A stretch of DNA of 16,935 bases from Alphaproteobacteria bacterium (GTDB lineage Bacteria > Pseudomonadota > Alphaproteobacteria > Sphingomonadales > Sphingomonadaceae). Shown in pieces: positions 8,239 to 15,451 of the stretch (positions are counted from its first letter, which is position 1; every line of letters begins with the position of its first letter). The notes beneath the pieces are model-generated. The model saw only the letters and a program-made list of their open reading frames with translations, was not told where the DNA came from and did no database searches. The DNA is taken from assembly GCA_028293055.1 (NCBI GenBank), contig JAQGLD010000209.1:1-16935 (forward strand), given 5' to 3'. Position numbers and translations under genes: made by a program.

Positions 8239-9736
8239 TGGCTATAGCCGCCGAGCCGCGATCTCGGTCGCGGGCTCCTGGCTGATCGGCGCTGCCGCCG
8301 GCTGTCACGCCGCGGCCGGAAACCAGGCTGCTCCCGCCGACAAGAGCAAGGGGGCCGGGCCCCAGGGCCAGCCCTCTTATTCCCCGCCTGCGGCCGACGC
8401 GCTGACCCCGGAGATGTTCGGAGCCAAGGGCGACGGAATCACCAACGACAGCGACGCCTTCGCGGCGCTCGCGCAAGCGGTACGCCGGCGCGGCGGCGGC
8501 ACGATCGCGCTTCGGCGGACCCTTTATATCGTCGGATCGCAGCAGCGCGATCCCTCGCCCCGCGCGGGCTACGGCTTCGCGCCGGGCCCACTGCTGCGCT
8601 TCGTCGGCCTGCGCGGAGCGCTGACGATCGAGGGCAATGGAGCGACTTTGCGATGCGCGCCGGGCCTGCGCTACGGCACGTTCGACGCATCGACCGGCGC
8701 TGCGACCCGGCATGCGCCGCCTTATATCAATCCCGCCGAGCGTGCCTCGCCCTACGAGCAGATGATCCTGGTCGAGGATTGCTCGGGGCCGGTGCGGATC
8801 TCCAACCTCGAGCTCGACGGCAATGTCGGCAAGCTGATGATCGGCGGCGCCTATGGCGACACCGGAATCCAGATCGCTGCGACCGGGATCTTCCTGCGCA
8901 ACAATCGCGGCGACGAGATTCTGAGCAACATCCACAGCCACCATCACGGCCAGGATGGGATCATCATCGACGGTCTCGACGATCCGGCCTCCGCGAGCGG
9001 CCGGACCCGGCGCGCCGACAACCTGCGCTGCGAATATAATGGTCGCCAAGGCTGCAGCCTGGTCGGCGGACGCGGATGGCGTTTCGCCCGCTGCAGCTTC
9101 AGCCATACCGGCAAGGCCAATGTGGGCAGCGCCCCGGCCGCGGGCTTCGACATCGAGGCCGAAGGCGGCAAGGTGATCCGCGACCTCGCCTTCGAAGATT
9201 GCCTGTTCCTCGACAATATGGGCTGCGGGCTGGTCGCCGACAGCGGCGACAGCGAGGGCGCCAGCTTCCTGCGCTGCCGCTTCATCGGCACGACGATGTG
9301 GTCGGTGTGGCCTGCCAAGCCCTATTTCCAGTTCCGAAGCTGCACGATCGTCGGGACCGCAGTGCGCTGCTTCGGCGATCCGGATCCGCGCAAGGCCACC
9401 CAGTTCCACGACTGCCTGTTCACCGACGATCCGAAGCTGTCGCCGAACGGCCAGGTCTATCGCGAGGGCCGGGCCAACGGCCCGCTCGCCGACCTCAACG
9501 AGGCGCGCAACGTGCTGTTCGATCGCTGCCGGCTGCTCGCGGTCGGAGGCGCGGTCCTGCCTTGGTCGACCGGAGCCATCTACCAGGATTGCGTGATGCG
9601 GCAGACCGGCAAGAGCAAGGGCTATCCGCGCGGCGAATATCGCGGTCGCACCGCGCTTGACGGCGATGTCGACCTCTACGGGACCCGCTTCACCGGCACC
9701 CTGATGCTCAACGGAGCGCCCTATCCGCCGCGGTGA
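8213..9736 (+). CDS. Exported pectate-lyase-superfamily beta-helix protein (predicted Tat/lipoprotein signal)
   Basis: A 507-residue protein with a right-handed parallel beta-helix of the Pectate_lyase_3 type. The N-terminus has a twin arginine (YSRRAAIS, 11-18), a hydrophobic core (VAGSWLIGAAAG) and C31 in AAGC, a weak lipobox, so export by Tat and possibly lipid anchoring is predicted. A Pro/Gly/Ala linker (about 32-65) precedes MFGAKGDGITNDSDAF (68-83), the diagnostic start of this fold. From about 270 onward the coils repeat a xxCxF/L pattern at C273, C294, C330, C355, C377, C401, C439 and C460, consistent with cysteines stacking on successive turns. Lyase, hydrolase or tail-spike-like binding are all possible; the catalytic residues cannot be assigned. 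The only in-frame start near the signal is 8213, overlapping the previous gene by 26 bases. A periplasmic or surface role in trimming or modifying the polymer is inferred. Confidence 0.85.
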   Translation: MKAISLTHDGYSRRAAISVAGSWLIGAAAGCHAAAGNQAAPADKSKGAGPQGQPSYSPPAADALTPEMFGAKGDGITNDSDAFAALAQAVRRRGGGTIALRRTLYIVGSQQRDPSPRAGYGFAPGPLLRFVGLRGALTIEGNGATLRCAPGLRYGTFDASTGAATRHAPPYINPAERASPYEQMILVEDCSGPVRISNLELDGNVGKLMIGGAYGDTGIQIAATGIFLRNNRGDEILSNIHSHHHGQDGIIIDGLDDPASASGRTRRADNLRCEYNGRQGCSLVGGRGWRFARCSFSHTGKANVGSAPAAGFDIEAEGGKVIRDLAFEDCLFLDNMGCGLVADSGDSEGASFLRCRFIGTTMWSVWPAKPYFQFRSCTIVGTAVRCFGDPDPRKATQFHDCLFTDDPKLSPNGQVYREGRANGPLADLNEARNVLFDRCRLLAVGGAVLPWSTGAIYQDCVMRQTGKSKGYPRGEYRGRTALDGDVDLYGTRFTGTLMLNGAPYPPR

Positions 9737-9798
9737 AGGCGAGTCCGGCCTCATTTCTGCTCTGGACGCGCCCGCGCTCAACTGACATCGCCGGCTCG

Positions 9799-10902
9799 AT
9801 GCCGCCCAAGAAGCTTTCCTTTCTTCTTCCCGACATGCGCGGCGGCGGCGCGGAGCGGGTGGCCCTGCGGCTGATGGAGGATTTCGTCCGGGCCGGGCAC
9901 GAGGTTCAGCTCGTGCTGATGGAGGCGCGCGGCGAGCTGATGCCGCTGCTTCCGCCCGAGGTGCGGGTGTTTGATCTCCACGCCGCGCGCATCCGCAACG
10001 TTCTCCGGCCGTTGCGGCATTATTTCAGGACCGAGAGACCCGACGCTATCCAGGTGTCGATGTGGCCGCTGACCGTGATCGGGGTGCTCGCCCATCGCCT
10101 TTCGGGATCGCGCGCGCGGATCGTGCTCAGCGAGCATATCACCCTCTCCAAGCAATATGGCGGGCTCGGCGCGCTTGGCTGGGCCAAGCTGAGGCACAGC
10201 ATCCGATTCTTCTACCCGTTCGCGCACGCGCGAATCGCAGTGTCGAGACAGGCCGCCGACGATCTCGCCCGAGTCTCCGGGATTTCGCGGGACTCGATCG
10301 ACGTGGTCTATAACCCGGTCGGCGCACCCCCGGAGACAAGCCAGGCCGGGCCGGATGTGGACGCCTTGTGGGGCAGCGGAGGGCCACGGATCCTGACGGT
10401 CGGCAGCCTCAAGGACCAGAAGAATCACAAGCTGCTGATCCGGGCCTTCGCCCGCCTGCTTCGCGCTCGTCCCGCACGGCTGATGATCCTCGGCGAAGGG
10501 GAGCTCAGGGACTCGCTGGAGCGGGTTGCGGGAGAAGAAGGCGTAGCCGACCATGTCGTCATGCCCGGCTTCTTCGCGGATCCGTGGCCTTTCTATCTCT
10601 CGGCCAATCTGTTCGCTTTGTCCTCCGACTATGAGGGCTATCCGCTGGTGCTGATCGAGGCGATGCGCGCCGGCCTGCCGATCGTCAGCACCGACTGCGA
10701 GAGCGGACCCGACGAGATACTCGACGGCGGCCGATTCGGAGCGCTGGTGCCGTGTGACGATGTCGAAGCCCTTGCCGCCGCAATGGTGCGCATGCTCGAC
10801 GGGCCGACCGATGCGCAGATGCTGCGCGATCGCGCCGAGGCGCTTTCCGGGCAGGACAATTCGGACCGCTATCTCGAGCTGATGTCCGGCGAGTTCGGTT
10901 GA
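9799..10902 (+). CDS. Glycosyltransferase family 4
   Basis: A 367-residue classical GT4 enzyme. The N-terminal domain opens KLSFLLPDMRGGGAERVAL (5-23) with the family's GGAERV acceptor loop. VSMWPLTVIG, SEHITLS and ARIAVSRQAADDL (144-156) follow, then VVYNPVGAP linker (169-177). The donor domain has ILTVGSLKDQKNHKLLIRAF (198-217), LMILGEGELRDSL (228-240), VMPGFFADPWPFY (254-266), and the EX7E element from E279 to E287 in SSDYEGYPLVLIEAMRAGLP. Start: ATG at 9799 gives the family N-terminus. A GTG at 9733 overlapping the previous stop (GTGA) would add 22 residues; that stretch has five A/T-ending codons in 22 and no family match, so it is judged less likely but remains possible because the operon is otherwise tightly coupled. 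It is the last plus-strand gene, 13 bases before the opposing gene's stop. Confidence 0.92.
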   Translation: MPPKKLSFLLPDMRGGGAERVALRLMEDFVRAGHEVQLVLMEARGELMPLLPPEVRVFDLHAARIRNVLRPLRHYFRTERPDAIQVSMWPLTVIGVLAHRLSGSRARIVLSEHITLSKQYGGLGALGWAKLRHSIRFFYPFAHARIAVSRQAADDLARVSGISRDSIDVVYNPVGAPPETSQAGPDVDALWGSGGPRILTVGSLKDQKNHKLLIRAFARLLRARPARLMILGEGELRDSLERVAGEEGVADHVVMPGFFADPWPFYLSANLFALSSDYEGYPLVLIEAMRAGLPIVSTDCESGPDEILDGGRFGALVPCDDVEALAAAMVRMLDGPTDAQMLRDRAEALSGQDNSDRYLELMSGEFG

Positions 10903-10915
10903 GCCCAGGACCGGC

Positions 10916-11905
10916 CTAAGCCGAGCGGACGACGTCGCGGACCGCGCTCTTCCAGCCGTAGAAATAGCCATAGCCGCCCTCGGCGAGCAGCCTCGCGATC
11001 ATCGGCAGCCGGCGGTGAAGCGGCGTCTGGACGAGCCGGATCCTCGCCTCGAGGCTGCGTCTCTCCCGCGCCAGTTCGGCCAAGGCGCGCGCAGCGCCGG
11101 TGATTCCGGCAACGCCGAGCGCGGCGGCGTTGGCGAACAGCCAGTCCTGGTAGATCTGGAGCACTCCGACGCGGTCCGTCCAGCCGTCGACCGGGGCGGA
11201 CTTGAGCCTGGCGGAGACCAGATCCCCGACTCCGACCTCGCGCGGCTCGCTCACTATCCAGTCGGTGGTGTTGGTGCCGTAGCGGCGGAAATATTGGAGG
11301 GGCGCGTCGATCACCCGGCGAACTGCGAGCAGCATCGCGAGCTCGTTGATCCAGCGATCGTGCGACTGCAGCCGGCGGCGTATCTGATCGTCGGCGGCGG
11401 CGGGAATCGGCAGCAGCAATTGCGCCCAGCGGCGGCGAAACGCGGTGCAGCAGCCCTCGATCAGTCCGTCCGAGCCGGTGCCGAGCCGGCGCAAATTGCC
11501 GAGCTTGGTGATGCCCGAATGGTTCAGCTCGGCGTCGGTAAGGATCTGGTCGTTGACCACCACCTGTGCGGAGGGGTCGGACTCCAGCAGGGCCGCGACC
11601 CGCGCCAATTTTTCCGGAAACCAGACATCGTCCTGGTCGCTGAGGAAGACGATGTCGCCGCGGCAGAGCAGGATCGCCTTCTCGAAATTACGCGCATAGC
11701 CGAGCCGTTCGGGATTGGCGTGAAAGTGGACCGCGAACGGAGCAGTCGCTGCGAAATCCGCGACGATCCGCGCAGTCTCGTCGGTCGAGCCGTCGTCGCA
11801 GATCACCAGCTCGTCCGGCGGCAGGGACTGGTCGGCGAAGCTGCGCAATTGCTCGCCGATGAAGCGGGCTCCGTTGTAGCTGGCGAGGGCGATCGAGATC
11901 TTCAC
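10916..11905 (-). CDS. Glycosyltransferase family 2 (rhamnosyltransferase-like), GTG start
   Basis: A 329-residue GT-A-fold enzyme. The N-terminal catalytic domain reads SIALASYNGARFI (4-16), VICDDGSTDETARIV (34-48) for UDP/dTDP binding, ERLGYARNFEKA (66-77), and the metal-binding FLSDQDDVWFPEKL (87-100). This SDQDDVW form is common in GT2 enzymes annotated as rhamnosyltransferases, which fits the rml genes here, but the donor is inferred. The C-terminal 200 residues vary and include CCTAFRR (151-157) and a tail rich in Arg and Leu. The start codon is GTG at 11905, overlapping the upstream gene's stop by four bases (GTGA). It is a close paralogue of the next gene upstream: 60 of about 98 N-terminal positions match in a hand alignment. 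It is the last gene of the minus-strand operon. Confidence 0.92.
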   Translation of the reverse strand: MKISIALASYNGARFIGEQLRSFADQSLPPDELVICDDGSTDETARIVADFAATAPFAVHFHANPERLGYARNFEKAILLCRGDIVFLSDQDDVWFPEKLARVAALLESDPSAQVVVNDQILTDAELNHSGITKLGNLRRLGTGSDGLIEGCCTAFRRRWAQLLLPIPAAADDQIRRRLQSHDRWINELAMLLAVRRVIDAPLQYFRRYGTNTTDWIVSEPREVGVGDLVSARLKSAPVDGWTDRVGVLQIYQDWLFANAAALGVAGITGAARALAELARERRSLEARIRLVQTPLHRRLPMIARLLAEGGYGYFYGWKSAVRDVVRSA

Positions 11906-12954
11906 CGCTGCGCCCCAGCGAAGGCGGACGGCAGGAACGCCGCGGAGAGATCCTTGGCGAACGCGCGCAGGCCGAAGGACGAGGCGCCGAGGCCGAAATA
12001 GCCGCGGCCTGCGGCAAGACGGCCGACTGCGCCGAATCGGGCGACCGCCGCCCCGTCATAGACTCGCGCCCTCAGCTCGAGCGCGGCGGCAAGCCTCCGA
12101 TAGGCGACCGCGCCGTCTTCCATCCGGGCCGACCATCCGGCCTGCGCCGCCTGCCCGGCCTGGACTTCGAAACAGGCTGCAGCCTCGCTGCAGACGGACG
12201 CGACGTGGCGATAATGCGATGCCCCGGTGACGCGCATCGCCTCAAGCGGCGCCTGCGCCGGGCCCTTGGCGGTCTCGGTCAGCGATCGATCGTGGCGGCG
12301 GTAGAGGCAGAGGTCCTTCGCCAGGTGGAGGGTCGAGCCGAGCACATTGGCAAGCGCCGAGATCCAGACGTCGTGTGGATAGGGATCGATATCGGTGAAG
12401 ACGGTCGGAACTCGCGGCGAGAGCGGAATTCGGGAGACCAGATCGCGCCTGAACAATTGGGCGAAGCCGTAATGGGACCAGCTCAACGCATGGCCGAGGC
12501 GGCCGCGTATCTCGTCGCGTATGTCCGCCGGGATACGCCCGCCGGTTGGCGCGAGGTCGTCGCCGACGATGACGGCGCTGTGCGCGATCATCAGGATATC
12601 GGGATCGCTCGCCAGGCGAAGCGCTTCGGCGCAGGCCTCGAGCTTGTCCGGCAGCCAGACATCGTCCTGGTCCGAAAAAGCGACCCACTCGCCCGAGCAA
12701 CGGCTCGCCGCGGCGAGGAAATTCCCGCCATAGCCGAGCCGCTCCGCATTGTGGTGGAAGGCTACCGGGAACGGCGCGGTGCGGGCGAAGTCGGCGACGA
12801 TCTCCGCGCTGTCGTCGGTCGATCCGTCGTCGCCGATCTGCAGCTCGGCCGGCAGCAGGCTTTGTCCCGCGATGCTTTCGAGCTGCGCGCGCAAATGGCG
12901 TCCGCCATTGTAGGTGGCCATCGCGACCGAAAAGGATGGAGTGGAGCTGCGCAA
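11902..12954 (-). CDS. Glycosyltransferase family 2 (rhamnosyltransferase-like), TTG start
   Basis: A 350-residue GT-A glycosyltransferase. Motifs: FSVAMATYNGGRHL (8-21), QIGDDGSTDDSAEIVADF (39-56), ERLGYGGNFLAA (71-82), VAFSDQDDVWLPDKL (91-105), and later MIAHSAVIVGDD and FTDIDPYPHDVW, a probable acceptor-side segment. It resembles its downstream neighbour strongly over the first 100 residues and diverges after that, as expected for a duplicated catalytic domain with changed acceptor specificity. The start is uncertain: no ATG or GTG precedes the first beta strand, and TTG at 12954 is the only standard start codon between the flippase stop and that strand. ATG at 12921 would delete strand 1. 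The frame is also open back to the flippase stop codon (13057-13059). The stop overlaps the next gene's GTG by four bases. Confidence 0.88.
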   Translation of the reverse strand: MRSSTPSFSVAMATYNGGRHLRAQLESIAGQSLLPAELQIGDDGSTDDSAEIVADFARTAPFPVAFHHNAERLGYGGNFLAAASRCSGEWVAFSDQDDVWLPDKLEACAEALRLASDPDILMIAHSAVIVGDDLAPTGGRIPADIRDEIRGRLGHALSWSHYGFAQLFRRDLVSRIPLSPRVPTVFTDIDPYPHDVWISALANVLGSTLHLAKDLCLYRRHDRSLTETAKGPAQAPLEAMRVTGASHYRHVASVCSEAAACFEVQAGQAAQAGWSARMEDGAVAYRRLAAALELRARVYDGAAVARFGAVGRLAAGRGYFGLGASSFGLRAFAKDLSAAFLPSAFAGAQR

Positions 12955-13056
12955 GTTCCCGACCCGAAGGCCGCATGGGGCGGCCGGTTTATCGTCCGGG
13001 CCTTGCCCGCTGGCGCTGGCAGCGGCAAGAGCCGCATCGCAGCCGAGCGGAGGCGC

Positions 13057-14505
13057 TCAGACGGTCTCGGGCGGCGCGAACAGGCCGCGTCCGACCTCCA
13101 ACGCCTCGGTGAAGCTGTGCAGCCTTAGCCCGAACCCGGCCATGGCATAGACCGCGGCCCCGAGCGGGACTGCGACGAGCAGCTCGAGCAATGGCGGCAG
13201 CGCGACGCTCCACGTCAGTGCGAAGACGGCGGCGGCCATGATCGCGGTGGCGAGCGCCACCCCCGATATGTCCCGGAATTGCGCGGCCAGGCCATAGCCG
13301 AAGCGTCGCTTCGCCGGGCGCGCGTTGAACAGCAGCGAGACCGCGCTGACCAGCACCTGGCTCCACGCCAGCCCCACTATGCCGAACAGGCTTCCGATCG
13401 CGACCGCGAAGACGCTGAACAGCTTCTTCGAAATCTCGATCTTGAAGAACAGTTTCGCCTCGCCGTGCGCGAGCAGGACCTGGAGATTGATGACGTGCAG
13501 CGGCAGGAGAAGCCCGCTCAGCGCGAGGATGGAAAGGATCGGCGCCGCTGGCAGCCATTTGGCACCGAACAGGGTGACGACGATGTCGCGGGACAGCAGG
13601 GCCAGGCCGATCATGATCGGAGCGTTGATCAGCATTCCGAAGCTGTTGGCGAGGCGCATGCCGCGGCGGATGCCCTCCTTGTCGTCGGTGCGGCTGGAAA
13701 AAGCGGGTAGGGCGACCCGGCCGAGCACGCTGGACAGCAGGTTGGCGGGCAGCAGCTGGGTGCCGTAGGCGCGATTGTAGAAGCCAAGATCGGTGATTCC
13801 GTGCAGCTTGCCGACCAGCAGCGAGAAACCCTGGGTGTAGAGGACATCGAGCGCGGAGGAGAGGCTCACCCAGCCCCCGAATCCGATCAGGCTCCTCAAC
13901 GCTGAAAATCGCAGGCCGGCGGTCGGCCGCCAGCCGCAGAGCAGCCACAGGGCCGCGCTATTCGCGCCGATGCTGACCAGACCCTGCAGCGCCAGCGCCC
14001 AGACTCCGAAGCCGTTCATCGCAGCGGTGATTCCGGTGACACCCGACAAGATTGCGGACACCACCCCGGCTTTCACGAGGCGATCAAAGCGAAGCTCGCG
14101 GGTGAGCAGCGCATTGTGCACGGCTCCCAGCGCTCCGAGCACTACCTGTGCCGCCGTGATCAGCATCAACGGCTGAAGAACCGGAAGCGCGTAGAAGCGC
14201 GCCAAGGCCGGCGCGATCAGCAGCAGAAACCCGCCGAGCAAGCTGCTCGCGAGAAGATTGACCCAGAAGAGCGAGCTTTCCTCGATCGCGCTGGTGTCCT
14301 GGCGCTGGATGATCGCGGTGGACAGGCCGCCCTGGACCACGTTGATCACGAAGGTCGCGAAGAAAGCGAGGATCGCGATCACGCCGAAATCGGCCGGCGC
14401 GAGCAGGCGCGCGAGAATCAGCGAGACCGCGAATTGCACGCCCTGGCGGAGCGCGAGATCCAGTGTGCTCCACACCGAGGCGGAGGCGGCGCGCCGGACG
14501 CTCAT
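13057..14505 (-). CDS. Wzx-type polysaccharide flippase (MOP superfamily, WzxC-like)
   Basis: A 482-residue integral inner-membrane protein with about 12-14 hydrophobic helices, belonging to the polysaccharide-export branch of the MOP superfamily. Such proteins flip undecaprenyl-pyrophosphate-linked repeat units to the periplasm. Features seen: an amphipathic start (SVRRAASASVWSTLDLALRQG), the family segment ILARLLAPADFGVIAI (30-45), QGGLSTAIIQRQD (58-70), FYNRAYGTQLLPANLLSSVLG with VALPAFSSRTDD following, and FGAKWLPAAPILSILALSGL. Length and motif order match the WzxC-like subgroup rather than ABC exporters. The ATG at 14505 overlaps by four bases the TGA of a small upstream reading frame (14502-14672). 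There is no clear Shine-Dalgarno. Its presence points to a Wzx/Wzy-type assembly route, though no Wzy polymerase is in the window. Confidence 0.92.
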   Translation of the reverse strand: MSVRRAASASVWSTLDLALRQGVQFAVSLILARLLAPADFGVIAILAFFATFVINVVQGGLSTAIIQRQDTSAIEESSLFWVNLLASSLLGGFLLLIAPALARFYALPVLQPLMLITAAQVVLGALGAVHNALLTRELRFDRLVKAGVVSAILSGVTGITAAMNGFGVWALALQGLVSIGANSAALWLLCGWRPTAGLRFSALRSLIGFGGWVSLSSALDVLYTQGFSLLVGKLHGITDLGFYNRAYGTQLLPANLLSSVLGRVALPAFSSRTDDKEGIRRGMRLANSFGMLINAPIMIGLALLSRDIVVTLFGAKWLPAAPILSILALSGLLLPLHVINLQVLLAHGEAKLFFKIEISKKLFSVFAVAIGSLFGIVGLAWSQVLVSAVSLLFNARPAKRRFGYGLAAQFRDISGVALATAIMAAAVFALTWSVALPPLLELLVAVPLGAAVYAMAGFGLRLHSFTEALEVGRGLFAPPETV

Positions 14506-14672
14506 GCCCGCCCGGCCCGCCCGAGAAAGATCAGCAGGCGATCAGCGTTCATGCCAGCCGCGTCCTGGCTCGCCAGCGAGGGCAGATCGTCGAGCAGAGG
14601 TCCTTGAGGAACGGGAGTCCCGCTTGCGCGGTGAGCGGCGGCAAATGCCAGGCCAGGTTCGGGTCCGCACAT
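14502..14672 (-). CDS. Possible 56-residue coupled small ORF, or remnant of a disrupted coding region
   Basis: This interval between a GT2 gene and the flippase holds an ATG-initiated frame of 56 codons. Its ATG shares one base with the upstream stop (TGATG) and its TGA overlaps the flippase ATG by four bases, the same coupling style as real genes here. The product begins MCGPEPGLAF and ends LLIFLGRAGRA; no family is recognised. Against a simple small gene: the first 25 or so codons are poor in G/C at third positions. The frame that continues directly from the GT2 gene past its TGA (reading ADPNLAWHLPPLTAQAGLPF) has about 25 of 29 codons ending in G/C. The small frame becomes G/C-ending only in its second half. 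A decayed C-terminal extension with a stop and a frameshift is therefore an equal or better reading. Confidence 0.3.
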   Translation of the reverse strand: MCGPEPGLAFAAAHRASGTPVPQGPLLDDLPSLASQDAAGMNADRLLIFLGRAGRA

Positions 14673-15451
14673 CAGCTCTGCGACCGCTCCTTATAGTGGC
14701 GGAGCAGAATCTCGGGATGGCGGGCGACCTTCGGGCCGAGGAATCGAATCCTTCGAAAACGATTCCAGTCGCCCGGCTCCTCGAATCGCCAAGCGCGGAG
14801 GTCCCATTCCACCGAGCGAAGCGAATGGTGGTAGAAGACCGAAGAGGTCGTCACCTGCGCATAAGCGAAGCGGCCGGCCGGGTTGACCGTCCATTCGCCT
14901 GGCGCGGTCTCCCATTCGAACGGATGGAAGACGAAATCGGCGCGGGTGCGGCGGGCGGCGTCGAGCAAGGCCTCGACCCGGTGCGCGGGATGCTCGTCAT
15001 CGTCGTCGAGGTGGGTGATGAAATCGCCCTTCGCCAGCCGCAGGGCATGGTTCATGGCGGCGCTTCCGGCGACCATCCACCGGTGCCGCGGATTTTCCGG
15101 ATATTGGCCGCGCGAGGGAAGGTTGACGAAGGTCAGCCGAGGATCGTCAATCGCTCCGACGACCTCCTCGGTCGCGTCGGTGCAATGATCGCCGACGACG
15201 ATGATCTCGAGATTGGCGTAGGTCTGGGCGAGCGCCGAGGCGATCGCGCGCTCCTTGACGAGGGTCGCCCGGTTGTAGGTCGCGATGCACATGCTCACCA
15301 GCGGCGCATCCTTTTCGAACGCCGCGCGATGCTCCCTGGTCAGCCTGCGGGCGCGAAAGGCGAGCGCCCGGCCCAGACCCGGATCGCTTGCGGACCTGAA
15401 ATCCTCGGTGGCTCGCGTGCGGAGCGCCGCGAGGCGGTGACGAATGCCCAT
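14672..15451 (-). CDS. Glycosyltransferase family 2
   Basis: A 259-residue GT-A-fold enzyme of a subfamily distinct from the tandem GT2 pair. After a basic, helical leader (about 1-48, RTRATEDF to AAFEKDAP) the catalytic domain runs PLVSMCIATYNRATLVKERA (50-69), ALAQTYANLEIIVVGDHC (73-90) followed by TDATEE, where GDHCTD replaces the usual DDGSTD, MNHALRLAKGDFITHLDDDDEHP (133-155, with the metal-binding D149-D152), and VEALLDAARRTRADFVFHPF. It ends ILLRHYKERSQS. The ATG at 15451 overlaps the acyltransferase stop by one base (TGATG); a longer upstream frame from 15640 only yields Arg-rich shadow sequence. The protein is somewhat short for GT2, and the reading frame after its TGA stays coding-like for about 29 codons, so a C-terminal extension may have been lost. 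Donor and acceptor unknown. Confidence 0.88.
   Translation of the reverse strand: MGIRHRLAALRTRATEDFRSASDPGLGRALAFRARRLTREHRAAFEKDAPLVSMCIATYNRATLVKERAIASALAQTYANLEIIVVGDHCTDATEEVVGAIDDPRLTFVNLPSRGQYPENPRHRWMVAGSAAMNHALRLAKGDFITHLDDDDEHPAHRVEALLDAARRTRADFVFHPFEWETAPGEWTVNPAGRFAYAQVTTSSVFYHHSLRSVEWDLRAWRFEEPGDWNRFRRIRFLGPKVARHPEILLRHYKERSQS

Noticed and set aside
8165..9781. 538-codon open frame on the minus strand opposite the beta-helix gene
   Set aside because: It is the mirror of a G/C-ending coding frame: low-complexity Ala/Arg/Asp/Gly product, no recognisable motif, while the plus strand encodes a clear signal peptide and Pectate_lyase_3 start.
9733..9798. GTG at 9733 as start of the third GT4 gene
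   Set aside because: Attractive as a GTGA overlap, but the extra 22 residues match nothing in the family and use more A/T-ending codons than the surrounding genes; kept as an alternative.
10895..10925. Possible bidirectional terminator hairpin between the converging operons
   Set aside because: Only short imperfect stems (CGGTT with AAGCCG, GCC with GGC) and no T-run; not enough to call.
12205..13128. 307-codon plus-strand frame opposite a GT2 gene
   Set aside because: Shadow frame; product shows no family pattern and the minus-strand gene has complete GT2 motifs.
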